Positions 25,733-38,600 of a stretch of DNA of 64,000 nt are shown in pieces (the first letter of the stretch is position 1; each line of letters starts with the position of its first letter). Below the pieces are notes generated by a model. The model had not been told where the DNA came from. It did no database searches and worked only from the letters and a program-made list of their open reading frames with translations. The stretch is from Struthio camelus (lineage: Eukaryota; Chordata; Aves; Struthioniformes; Struthionidae). The DNA lies in assembly GCF_040807025.1 (NCBI RefSeq), contig NC_090952.1:29695068-29759067 (forward strand), written 5' to 3'. Both the position numbers and the translations under genes were made by a program.

Positions 25733-28700
25733 CCCCAGAGTCTCTTTGTGGCCATGCAGAGCCCTTAGAAGCCCTCTCGTGACTTCTGAACTACAATTGC
25801 AGTACTCGTTGTGCCCCAGAGCTGTTTTTTGGCCCCCCAGATCCCTTAGGCACTATCTAGGTGGCCCGGATCCCCTCCTAAGCTCCTCTTCCTTCCCCAG
25901 AGTTGTCTTTTGGCTAGGCACACGCCTGGAGGGCCCCCTCTGGTGCCCTCGGGACTACTCTGGCAGGTTTCCCTCTGCCCCAGGGCTGGATCTTGGCTCC
26001 CTAGGCCCCTTCGCACCGCTCTAGAGCGCTCCGCACCACTCTCTGGCTCCTCCTTGCTAGCCAGAGCTGTCCCTTGCTCGTGCTGAGCCCTCGGGAAAGG
26101 TCTAGGTGGCCCAGACCCCCTCCAGAGGTCTTCCTTCTCCCCCAGAGTTGCCTTTTGGCTAGGCACACGCCTTGAGGGCCCCCTCTGGTGCCCTCGGGAC
26201 TACTCTGGCAGGTTTCCCTGTGCCCCAGAGCTGTCTTCGGCCCCCCCACAGCTCTTAGCACTGCTCTATCCACCTCAGAGCCCCTGCGGAGACCTTTGGC
26301 GTGCCCCACAGCACTCTTTTGGCCCTCCGGACCCCTTAGGCACTGTCTAGGTGGCCCAGACCCCTCCTCAGCTCCTCCTCCTTCCCTAGAGTGGGGTTTT
26401 GGGTCATGTAAACCCTTGAGGGCCCCCTCTGGTGCCCTCGGGACTACTCTGGCAGGTTTCCCTCTGCCCCAGAGCTGTGTAGGTGCCCCCCACAGCTCTT
26501 AGCACTGCTCTATCCACCTCAGAGCCCCTGGGGAGACCACAGCACTGTTTTGGCCCTCTGGACCCCTTAGGCACTGTCTAGGTGGCCCAGAGCCCCTCCT
26601 CAGCTCCTCCTCCTTCCCCAGAGTTGTCTTTTGGCTAGGCACACGCCTTGAGGGCCCCCTCTGGTGCCCTCGGGACTACTCTGGCAGGTTTCCCTCTGCC
26701 CCAGAGCTGGATCTTGGCTCCCTAGGCCCCTTCGCACCGCTCTAGAGCGCTCTGCACCACTCTCTGGCTCCTCCTTGCTAGCCAGAGCTGTCCCTTGCTC
26801 GTGCTGAGCCCTCGGGAAAGGTCTAGGTGGCCCAGACCCCCTCCAGAGGTCTTTCTTCTCCCCCAGAGTTGCCTTTTGGCTAGGCACACGCCTTGAGGGC
26901 CCCCTCTGCTGCCCTCGGGACTACTCTGGCAGGTTTCCCTGTGCCCCAGAGCTGTCTTCGGCCCCCCCACAGCGCTTAGCACTGCTCTATCCACCTCAGA
27001 GCCCCTGGGGAGACCTTTGGGGTGCCCCAGAGGTGTCTTTTTGCCCCCCAGACCCCTTAGGCACTGTCTAGGTGGCCCAGATCCCCTCCTGAGCTCCTCC
27101 TCCTTCCCCAGAGTGGTCTTTTAGCTAGGCACACGCCTTGAGGGCCCCCTCTGCTGCCCTCGGGACTACTCTGGCAGGTTTCCCTGTGCCCCAGAGCTGT
27201 CTTCGGGCCCCCCAGAACTCTTAGCACTGCTGTCTCCACCTCAGAGCCCCTGGGCAGACTTTTGGGGTGCCCCACAGCACTCTTTTGGCCCTCCGGACCC
27301 CTTAGGCACTGTCTAGGTGGCCCAGAGCCCCTCCTCAGCTCCTCCTCCTTCCCTAGAGTGGGGTTTTGGGTCATGTAAACCCTTGAGGGCCCCCTCTGGT
27401 GCCCTTGGGACTACTCTGGCAGGTTTCCCTCTGCCCCAGAGCTGTGTAGGTGCCCCCCACAGCTCTTAGCACTGCTGTCTCCACCTCAGAGCCCCTGGGC
27501 AGACCTTTGGGGTGCCCCAGAGCTGTGTTGGGGCCCCCCATAGCTCTTAGCACTGCTCTATCCACCTCAGAGCCCCTGCGGAGACCTTTGGCGTGCCCCA
27601 GAGCACTCTTTTGGCTCTCCAGACCCCTTAGGCACTGTCTAGGTGGCCCAGAGCCCCTCCTCAGCTCCTCCTCCTTCCCTAGAGTGGGGTTTTGGGTCAT
27701 GTAAACCCTTGAGGGCCCCCTCTGGTGCCCTCGGGACTACTCTGGCAGGTTTCCCTCTGCCCCAGAGCTGGATCTTGGCTCCCTAGGCCCCTTTGCACTG
27801 CTCTAGAGCACTCCGCAGCACTCTTTGGCTCTTCCTTGCTAGCCAGAGATGTCTCTTGCTCGTGCTGAGCCCTTAGGAACGGTCTAGGTGGCCCAGACCC
27901 CCTCCTGAGCTCCTCCTCCTTCCCCAGAGTCTCTTTGTGGCCATGCAGAGCCCTTAGAAGCCCTCTCGTGACTTCTGAACTACAATTGCAGTACTCGTTG
28001 TGCCCCAGAGCTGTTTTTTGGCCCCCCAGATCCCTTAGGCACTATCTAGGTGGCCCGGATCCCCTCCTAAGCTCCTCTTCCTTCCCCAGAGTTGTCTTTT
28101 GGCTAGGCACACGCCTGGAGGGCCCCCTCTGGTGCCCTCGGGACTACTCTGGCAGGTTTCCCTCTGCCCCAGAGCTGGATCTTGGCTCCCTAGGCCCCTT
28201 CGCACCGCTCTAGAGCGCTCCGCACCACTCTCTGGCTCCTCCTTGCTAGCCAGAGCTGTCCCTTGCTCGTGCTGAGCCCTCGGGAAAGGTCTAGGTGGCC
28301 CAGACCCCCTCCAGAGGTCTTCCTTCTCCCCCAGAGTTGCCTTTTGGCTAGGCACACGCCTTGAGGGCCCCCTCTGGTGCCCTCGGGACTACTCTGGCAG
28401 GTTTCCCTGTGCCCCAGAGCTGTCTTCGGCCCCCCCACAGCTCTTAGCACTGCTCTATCCACCTCAGAGCCCCTGCGGAGACCTTTGGCGTGCCCCACAG
28501 CACTCTTTTGGCCCTCCGGACCCCTTAGGCACTGTCTAGGTGGCCCAGACCCCTCCTCAGCTCCTCCTCCTTCCCTAGAGTGGGGTTTTGGGTCATGTAA
28601 ACCCTTGAGGGCCCCCTCTGGTGCCCTCGGGACTACTCTGGCAGGTTTCCCTCTGCCCCAGAGCTGTGTAGGTGCCCCCCACAGCTCTTAGCACTGCTCT

Positions 28701-30110
28701 ATCCACCTCAGAGCCCCTGGGGAGACCACAGCACTGTTTTGGCCCTCTGGACCCCTTAGGCACTGTCTAGGTGGCCCAGACCCCCTCCTCAGCTCCTCCT
28801 CCTTCCCCAGAGTTGTCTTTTGGCTAGGCACACGCCTTGAGGGCCCCCTCTGGTGCCCTCGGGACTACTCTGGCAGGTTTCCCTCTGCCCCAGAGCTGGA
28901 TCTTGGCTCCCTAGGCCCCTTCGCACCGCTCTAGAGCGCTCTGCACCACTCTCTGGCTCCTCCTTGCTAGCCAGAGCTGTCCCTTGCTCGTGCTGAGCCC
29001 TCGGGAAAGGTCTAGGTGGCCCAGACCCCCTCCAGAGGTCTTTCTTCTCCCCCAGAGTTGCCTTTTGGCTAGGCACACGCCTTGAGGGCCCCCTCTGCTG
29101 CCCTCGGGACTACTCTGGCAGGTTTCCCTGTGCCCCAGAGCTGTCTTCGGCCCCCCCACAGCGCTTAGCACTGCTCTATCCACCTCAGAGCCCCTGGGGA
29201 GACCTTTGGGGTGCCCCAGAGGTGTCTTTTTGCCCCCCAGACCCCTTAGGCACTGTCTAGGTGGCCCAGATCCCCTCCTGAGCTCCTCCTCCTTCCCCAG
29301 AGTGGTCTTTTAGCTAGGCACACGCCTTGAGGGCCCCCTCTGCTGCCCTCGGGACTACTCTGGCAGGTTTCCCTGTGCCCCAGAGCTGTCTTCGGGCCCC
29401 CCAGAACTCTTAGCACTGCTGTCTCCACCTCAGAGCCCCTGGGCAGACTTTTGGGGTGCCCCACAGCACTCTTTTGGCCCTCCGGACCCCTTAGGCACTG
29501 TCTAGGTGGCCCAGACCCCCTCCTCAGCTCCTCCTCCTTCCCTAGAGTGGGGTTTTGGGTCATGTAAACCCTTGAGGGCCCCCTCTGGTGCCCTTGGGAC
29601 TACTCTGGCAGGTTTCCCTCTGCCCCAGAGCTGTGTAGGTGCCCCCCACAGCTCTTAGCACTGCTGTCTCCACCTCAGAGCCCCTGGGCAGACCTTTGGG
29701 GTGCCCCAGAGCTGTGTTGGGGCCCCCCATAGCTCTTAGCACTGCTCTATCCACCTCAGAGCCCCTGCGGAGACCTTTGGCGTGCCCCAGAGCACTCTTT
29801 TGGCTCTCCAGACCCCTTAGGCACTGTCTAGGTGGCCCAGAGCCCCTCCTCAGCTCCTCCTCCTTCCCTAGAGTGGGGTTTTGGGTCATGTAAACCCTTG
29901 AGGGCCCCCTCTGGTGCCCTCGGGACTACTCTGGCAGGTTTCCCTCTGCCCCAGAGCTGGATCTTGGCTCCCTAGGCCCCTTTGCACTGCTCTAGAGCAC
30001 TCCGCAGCACTCTTTGGCTCTTCCTTGCTAGCCAGAGATGTCTCTTGCTCGTGCTGAGCCCTTAGGAACGGTCTAGGTGGCCCAGACCCCCTCCTGAGCT
30101 CCTCCTCCTT
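25733..30110 (+). repeat. Two directly adjacent 2,189-bp higher-order units
   Basis: 25,733-27,921 and 27,922-30,110 are back-to-back copies of the same block. They share variants not seen elsewhere, for example GAGCGCTCTGCACC at about 26,747 and 28,936, and GGTCTTTCTTCTCC at about 26,848 and 29,037. The pair therefore arose by a local tandem duplication after the two more distant copies had separated. Confidence 0.9.
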
Positions 30111-33100
30111 CCCCAGAGTCTCTTTGTGGCCATGCAGAGCCCTTAGAAGCCCTCTCGTGACTTCTGAACTACAATTGCAGTACTCGTTGTGCCCCAGAGC
30201 TGTTTTTTGGCCCCCCAGATCCCTTAGGCACTATCTAGGTGGCCCGGATCCCCTCCTAAGCTCCTCTTCCTTCCCCAGAGTTGTCTTTTGGCTAGGCACA
30301 CGCCTGGAGGGCCCCCTCTGGTGCCCTCGGGACTACTCTGGCAGGTTTCCCTCTGCCCCAGAGCTGGATCTTGGCTCCCTAGGCCCCTTCGCACCGCTCT
30401 AGAGCGCTCCGCACCACTCTCTGGCTCCTCCTTGCTAGCCAGAGCTGTCCCTTGCTCGTGCTGAGCCCTCGGGAAAGGTCTAGGTGGCCCAGACCCCCTC
30501 CAGAGGTCTTCCTTCTCCCCCAGAGTTGCCTTTTGGCTAGGCACACGCCTTGAGGGCCCCCTCTGGTGCCCTCGGGACTACTCTGGCAGGTTTCCCTGTG
30601 CCCCAGAACTGTCTTCGGCCCCCCCACAGCTCTTAGCACTGCTCTATCCACCTCAGAGCCCCTGGGGAGACCTTTGGGGTGCCCCAGAGGTGTCTTTTTG
30701 CCCCCCAGACCCCTTAGGCACTGTCTAGGTGGCCCAGATCCCCTCCTGAGCTCCTCCTCCTTCCCCAGAGTGGTCTTTTAGCTAGGCACACGCCTTGAGG
30801 GCCCCCTCTGCTGCCCTCGGGACTACTCTGGCAGGTTTCCCTGTGCCCCAGAGCTGTCTTCGGGCCCCCCAGAACTCTTAGCACTGCTGTCTCCACCTCA
30901 GAGCCGCTGGGCAGACTTTTGGGGTGCCCCACAGCACTCTTTTGGCCCTCCGGACCCCTTAGGCACTGTCTAGGTGGCCCAGACCCCCTCCTCAGCTCCT
31001 CCTCCTTCCCTAGAGTGGGGTTTTGGGTCATGTAAACCCTTGAGGGCCCCCTCTGGTGCCCTTGGGACTACTCTGGCAGGTTTCCCTCTGCCCCAGAGCT
31101 GTGTAGGTGCCCCCCACAGCTCTTAGCACTGCTGTCTCCACCTCAGAGCCCCTGGGGAGACCACAGCACTGTTTTGGCCCTCTGGACCCCTTAGGCACTG
31201 TCTAGGTGGCCCAGACGCCGTCCTCAGCTCCTCCTCCTTCCCCAGAGTGGTCTTTTGGCTAGGCACACGCCTTGAGGGCCCCCTCTGGGGCCCTCGGCAC
31301 TACTCTGGCAGGTGTCCCTGTGCCCCAGAGCTGGATCTTGGCTCCCTAGGCCCCTTCGCACTGCTCTAGAGCACTCCGCAGCACTCTTTGGCTCTTCCTT
31401 GCTAGCCAGAGATGTCTCTTGCTCGTGCTGAGCCCTTAGGAACGGTCTAGGTGGCCCAGACCCCCTCCTGAGCTCCTCCTCCTTCCCCAGAGTCTCTTTG
31501 TGGCCATGCAGAGCCCTTAGAAGCCCTCTCATGACTTCTGAACTACAATTGCAGTACTCATTGTGCCCCAGAGCTGTTTTTTGGCCCCCCAGATCCCTTA
31601 GGCACTATCTAGGTGGCCCGGATCCCCTCCTAAGCTCCTCTTCCTTCCCCAGAGTTGTCTTTTGGCTAGGCACACGCCTGGAGGGCCCCCTCTGGTGCCC
31701 CCGGGACTACTCTGGCAGGTTTCCCTCTGCCCCAGAGCTGGATCTTGGCTCCCTAGGCCCCTTCGCACCGCTCTAGAGCGCTCCGCACCACTCTCTGGCT
31801 CCTCCTTGCTAGCCAGAGCTGTCCCTTGCTCGTGCTGAGCCCTCGGGAAAGGTCTAGGTGGCCCAGACCCCCTCCAGAGGTCTTCCTTCTCCCCCAGAGT
31901 TGCCTTTTGGCTAGGCACACGCCTTGAGGGCCCCCTCTGGTGCCCTCGGGACTACTCTGGCAGGTTTCCCTGTGCCCCAGAACTGTCTTCGGACCCCCCA
32001 CAGCTCTTAGCACTGCTCTATCCACCTCAGAGCCCCTGGGGAGACCTTTGGCGTGCCCCACAGCACTCTTTTGGCCCTCTGGACCCCTTAGGCACTGTCT
32101 AGGTGGCCCAGACCCCTCCTCAGCTCCTCCTCCTTCCCTAGAGTGGGGTTTTGGGTCATGTAAACCCTTGAGGGCCCCCTCTGGTGCCCTCGGGACTACT
32201 CTGGCAGGTTTCCCTCTGCCCCAGAGCTGTGTAGGTGCCCCCCACAGCTCTTAGCACTGCTCTATCCAGCTCAGAGCCCCTGGGGAGACCACAGCACTGT
32301 TTTGGCCCTCTGGACCCCTTAGGCACTGTCTAGGTGGCCCAGACGCCGTCCTCAGCTCCTCCTCCTTCCCCAGAGTTGTCTTTTGGCTAGGCACACGCCT
32401 GGAGGGCCCCCTCTGGTGCCCTCGGGACTACTCTGGCAGGTTTCCCTCTGCCCCAGAGCTGGATCTTGGCTCCCTAGGCCCCTTCGCACCGCTCTAGAGC
32501 GCTCCGCACCACTCTCTGGCTCCTCCTTGCTAGCCAGAGCTGTCCCTTGCTCGTGCTGAGCCCTCGGGAAAGGTCTAGGTGGCCCAGACCCCCTCCAGAG
32601 GTCTTCCTTCTCCCCCAGAGTTGCCTTTTGGCTAGGCACACGCCTTGAGGGCCCCCTCTGGTGCCCTCGGGACTACTCTGGCAGGTTTCCCTGTGCCCCA
32701 GAGCTGTCTTCGGCCCCCCCCACAGCTCTTAGCACTGCTCTATCCACCTCAGAGCCCCTGGGGAGACCTTTGGCGTGCCCCAGAGGTGTCTTTTTGCCCC
32801 CCAGACCCCTTAGGCACTGTCTAGGTGGCCCAGAGCCCCTCCTCAGCTCCTCCTCCTTCCCTAGAGTGGGGTTTTGGGTCATGCAAACCCTTGAGGGCCC
32901 CCTCTGGTGCCCTTGGGACTACTCTGGCAGGTTTCCCTCTGCCCCAGAGCTGTGTAGGTGCCCCCCACAGCTCTTAGCACTGCTGTCTCCACCTCAGAGC
33001 CCCTGGGCAGACCTTTGGGGTGCCCCAGAGCTGTGTTGGGGCCCCCCATAGCTCTTAGCACTGCTCTATCCACCTCAGAGCCCCTGCGGAGACCTTTGGC

Positions 33101-35639
33101 GTGCCCCAGAGCACTCTTTTGGCTCTCCAGACCCCTTAGGCACTGTCTAGGTGGCCCAGAGCCCCTCCTCAGCTCCTCCTCCTTCCCTAGAGTGGGGTTT
33201 TGGGTCATGTAAACCCTTGAGGGCCCCCTCTGGTGCCCTCGGGACTACTCTGGCAGGTTTCCCTCTGCCCCAGAGCTGTGTAGGTGCCCCCCACAGCTCT
33301 TAGCACTGCTGTCTCCACCTCAGAGCCCCTGGGCAGACCTTTGGGGTGCCCCAGAGCTTTGTTGGGGCCCCCCATAGCTCTTAGCACTGCTCTATCCACC
33401 TCAGAGCCCCTGCGGAGACCTTTGGCGTGCCCCAGAGCTGTCTTTTGGCTCTCCGGACCCCTTAGGCACTGTCTAGGTGGCCCAGACCCCTCCTCAGCTC
33501 CTCCTCCTTCCCTAGAGTGGGGTTTTGGGTCATGTAAACCCTTGAGGGCCCCCTCTGGTGCCCTCGGGACTACTCTGGCAGGTTTCCCTCTGCCCCAGAG
33601 CTGTGTAGGTGCCCCCCACAGCTCTTAGCACTGCTCTATCCAGCTCAGAGCCCCTGGGGAGACCACAGCACTGTTTTGGCCCTCTGGACCCCTTAGGCAC
33701 TGTCTAGGTGGCCCAGACGCCGTCCTCAGCTCCTCCTCCTTCCCCAGAGTTGTCTTTTGGCTAGGCACACGCCTGCAGGGCCCCCTCTGGTGCCCTCGGG
33801 ACTACTCTGGCAGGTTTCCCTCTGCCCCAGAGCTGGATCTTGGCTCCCTAGGCCCCTTCGCACCGCTCTAGAGCGCTCCGCACCACTCTCTGGCTCCTCC
33901 TTGCTAGCCAGAGCTGTCCCTTGCTCGTGCTGAGCCCTCGGGAAAGGTCTAGGTGGCCCAGACCCCCTCCAGAGGTCTTCCTTCTCCCCCAGAGTTGCCT
34001 TTTGGCTAGGCACACGCCTTGAGGGCCCCCTCTGGTGCCCTCGGGACTACTCTGGCAGGTTTCCCTGTGCCCCAGAGCTGTCTTCGGCCCCCCCCACAGC
34101 TCTTAGCACTGCTCTATCCACCTCAGAGCCCCTGGGGAGACCTTTGGGGTGCCCCAGAGGTGTCTTTTTGCCCCCCAGACCCCTTAGGCACTGTCTAGGT
34201 GGCCCAGAGCCCCTCCTCAGCTCCTCCTCCTTCCCTAGAGTGGGGTTTTGGGTCATGCAAACCCTTGAGAGCCCCCTCTGGTGCCCTTGGGACTACTCTG
34301 GCAGGTTTCCCTCTGCCCCAGAGCTGTGTAGGTGCCCCCCACAGCTCTTAGCACTGCTGTCTCCACCTCAGAGCCCCTGGGCAGACCTTTGGGGTGCCCC
34401 AGAGCTGTGTTGGGGCCCCCCATAGCTCTTAGCACTGCTCTATCCACCTCAGAGCCCCTGCGGAGACCTTTGGCGTGCCCCACAGCACTCTTTTGGCCCT
34501 CCGGACCCCTTAGGCACTGTCTAGGTGGCCCAGACCCCCTCCTCAGCTCCTCCTCCTTCCCTAGAGTGGGGTTTTGGGTCATGCAAACCCTTGAGGGCCC
34601 CCTCTGGTGCCCTCGGGACTACTCTGGCAGGTTTCCCTGTGCCCCAGAGCTGTGTAGGTGCCCCCCACAGCTCTTAGCACTGCTGTCTCCACCTCAGAGC
34701 CCCTGGGCAGACCTTTGGGGTGCCCCAGAGCTTTGTTGGGGCCCCCCATAGCTCTTAGCACTGCTCTATCCACCTCAGAGCCCCTGCGGAGACCTTTGGC
34801 GTGCCCCAGAGCTATCTTTTGGCTCTCCGGACCCCTTAGGCACTGTCTAGGTGGCCCAGACGCCGTCCTCAGCTCCTCCTCCTTCCCCAGAGTTGTCTTT
34901 TGGCTAGGCACACGCCTTGAGGGCCCCCTCTGGGGCCCTCGGCACTACTCTGGAAGGTGTCCCTGTGCCCCAGAGCTGGATCTTGGCTCCCTAGGCCCCT
35001 TTGCACTGCTCTAGAGCACTCCGCAGCACTCTTTGGCTCTTCCTTGCTAGCCAGAGCTGTCTCTTGCTCGTGCTGAGCCCTTAGGAACGGTCTAGGTGGC
35101 CCAGACCCCCTCCTGAGCTCCTCCTCCTTCCCCAGAGTCTCTTTGTGGCCATGCAGAGCCCTTAGAAGCCCTCTCGTGACTTCTGAACTACAATTGCAGT
35201 ACTCATTGTGCCCCAGAGCTGTTTTTTGGCCCCCCAGATCCCTTAGGCACTATCTAGGTGGCCCGGATCCCCTCCTAAGCTCCTCTTCCTTCCCCAGAGT
35301 TGTCTTTTGGCTAGGCACACGCCTTGAGGGCCCCCTCTGGTGCCCTCGGGACTACTCTGGCAGGTTTCCCTCTGCCCCAGAGCTGGATCTTGGCTCCCTA
35401 GGCCCCTTCGCACCGCTCTAGAGCGCTCCGCACCACTCTCTGGCTCCTCCTTGCTAGCCAGAGCTGTCCCTTGCTCGTGCTGAGCCCTCGGGAAAGGTCT
35501 AGGTGGCCCAGACCCCCTCCAGAGGTCTTCCTTCTCCCCCAGAGTTGCCTTTTGGCTAGGCACACGCCTTGAGGGCCCCCTCTGGTGCCCTCGGGACTAC
35601 TCTGGCAGGTTTCCCTGTGCCCCAGAGCTGTCTTCGGCC

Positions 35640-38600
35640 CCCCCCACAGCTCTTAGCACTGCTCTATCCACCTCCGAGCCCCTGTGGAGACCTTTGGGGT
35701 GCCCCAGAGCAGTCTTTTGGCCCCCCAGACCCCTTAGGCACTGTCTAGGTGGCCCAGATCCCCTCCTGAGCTCCTCCTCCTTCCCCAGAGTGGTCTTTTA
35801 GCTAGGCACACGCCTTGAGGGCCCCCTCTGCTGCCCTCGGGACTACTCTGGCAGGTTTCCCTGTGCCCCAGAGCTGTCTTCGGGCCCCCCAGAACTCTTA
35901 GCACTGCTCTATCCACCTCAGAGCCGCTGGGCAGACTTTTGGGGTGCCCCACAGCACTCTTTTGGCCCTCCGGACCCCTTAGGCACTGTCTAGGTGGCCC
36001 AGACCCCCTCCTCAGCTCCTCCTCCTTCCCTAGAGTGGGGTTTTGGGTCATGTAAACCCTTGAGGGCCCCCTCTGGTGCCCTCGGGACTACTCTGGCAGG
36101 ATTCCCTCTGCCCCAGAGCTGTTTTCGGGGCCCACAGAGCTCTTAGCACTGCTCTCTCCACCTCAGAGCCCCTGGGGAGACCTTTGGGGTGCCCCAGAGC
36201 TGTCTTTTTGCCCTCCAGACCCCTTAGGCACTGTCTAGGTGGCCCAGAGCCCCTCCTCAGCTCCTCTTCCTTCCCCAGAGTGGCCTTTTGGCTAGGCACA
36301 CGCCTTGAGGGCCCCCTCTGGTGCCCTCGGGACTGCTCTGGCAGGTTTCCCTGTGCCCCAGAGCTGTCTTCGGGCCCCCCACAGCTCTTAGCACTGCTCT
36401 ATCCACCTCAGAGCCCTTGCGGAGACCTTTGGCGTGCCCCAGAGCAGTCTTTCTGCCCTCCAGACCCCTTAGGCACTGTCTAGGTGGCCCAGACCCCCTC
36501 CTCAGCTCCTCCTCCTTCCCCAGAGTTGTCTTTTGGCTAGGCACACGCCTTGAGGGCCCCCTCTGGGGCCCTCGGCACTACTCTGGCAGGTTTCCCTCTG
36601 CCCCAGAGCTGGATCTTGGCTCCCTAGGCCCCTTTGCACTGCTCTAGAGCACTCCGCAGCACTCTTTGGCTCTTCCTTGCTAGCCAGAGATGTCTCTTGC
36701 TCGTGCTGAGCCCTTAGGAACGGTCTAGGTGGCCCAGACCCCCTCCTGAGCTCCTCCTCCTTCCCCAGAGTCTCTTTGTGGCCATGCAGAGCCCTTAGAA
36801 GCCCTCTCGTGACTTCTGAACTACAATTGCAGTACTCGTTGTGCCCCAGAGCTGTTTTTTGGCCCCCCAGATCCCTTAGGCACTGTCTAGGTGGCCCGGA
36901 TCCCCTCCTAAGCTCCTCTTCCTTCCCCAGAGTTGTCTTTTGGCTAGGCACACGCCTGCAGGGCCCCCTCTGGTGCCCCCGGGACTACTCTGGCAGGTTT
37001 CCCTCTGCCCCAGAGCTGGATCTTGGCTCCCTAGGCCCCTTCGCACCGCTCTAGAGCGCTCCGCACCACTCTCTGGCTCCTCCTTGCTAGCCAGAGCTGT
37101 CCCTTGCTCGTGCTGAGCCCTCGGGAAAGGTCTAGGTGGCCCAGACCCCCTCCAGAGGTCTTCCTTCTCCCCCAGAGTTGCCTTTTGGCTAGGCACACGC
37201 CTTGAGGGCCCCCTCTGGTGCCCTCGGGACTACTCTGGCAGGTTTCCCTGTGCCCCAGAGCTGTCTTCGGCCCCCCCACAGCGCTTAGCACTGCTCTATC
37301 CACCTCAGAGCCCCTGGGGAGACCTTTGGGGTGCCCCAGAGGTGTCTTTTTGCCCCCCAGACCCCTTAGGCACTGTCTAGGTGGCCCAGATCCCCTCCTG
37401 AGCTCCTCCTCCTTCCCCAGAGTGGTCTTTTAGCTAGGCACACGCCTTGAGGGCCCCCTCTGCTGCCCTCGGGACTACTCTGGCAGGTTTCCCTGTGCCC
37501 CAGAGCTGTCTTCGGGCCCCCCAGAACTCTTAGCACTGCTGTCTCCACCTCAGAGCCGCTGGGCAGACTTTTGGGGTGCCCCACAGCACTCTTTTGGCCC
37601 TCCGGACCCCTTAGGCACTGTCTAGGTGGCCCAGAGCCCCTCCTCAGCTCCTCCTCCTTCCCTAGAGTGGGGTTTTGGGTCATGTAAACCCTTGAGGGCC
37701 CCCTCTGGTGCCCTTGGGACTACTCTGGCAGGTTTCCCTCTGCCCCAGAGCTGTGTAGGTGCCCCCCACAGCTCTTAGCACTGCTGTCTCCACCTCAGAG
37801 CCCCTGGGGAGACCACAGCACTGTTTTGGCCCTCTGGACCCCTTAGGCACTGTCTAGGTGGCCCAGACGCCGTCCTCAGCTCCTCCTCCTTCCCCAGAGT
37901 GGTCTTTTGGCTAGGCACACGCCTTGAGGGCCCCCTCTGGGGCCCTCGGCACTACTCTGGCAGGTGTCCCTGTGCCCCAGAGCTGGATCTTGGCTCCCTA
38001 GGCCCCTTCGCACTGCTCTAGAGCACTCCGCAGCACTCTTTGGCTCTTCCTTGCTAGCCAGAGATGTCTCTTGCTCGTGCTGAGCCCTTAGGAACGGTCT
38101 AGGTGGCCCAGACCCCCTCCTGAGCTCCTCCTCCTTCCCCAGAGTCTCTTTGTGGCCATGCAGAGCCCTTAGAAGCCCTCTCGTGACTTCTGAACTACAA
38201 TTGCAGTACTCGTTGTGCCCCAGAGCTGTTTTTTGGCCCCCCAGATCCCTTAGGCACTATCTAGGTGGCCCGGATCCCCTCCTAAGCTCCTCTTCCTTCC
38301 CCAGAGTTGTCTTTTGGCTAGGCACACACCTGGAGGGCCCCCTCTGGTGCCCTCGGGACTACTCTGGCAGGTTTCCCTCTGCCCCAGAGCTGGATCTTGG
38401 CTCCCTAGGCCCCTTCGCACCGCTCTAGAGCGCTCCGCACCACTCTCTGGCTCCTCCTTGCTAGCCAGAGCTGTCCCTTGCTCGTGCTGAGCCCTCGGGA
38501 AAGGTCTAGGTGGCCCAGACCCCCTCCAGAGGTCTTCCTTCTCCCCCAGAGTTGCCTTTTGGCTAGGCACACGCCTTGAGGGCCCCCTCTGGTGCCCTCG

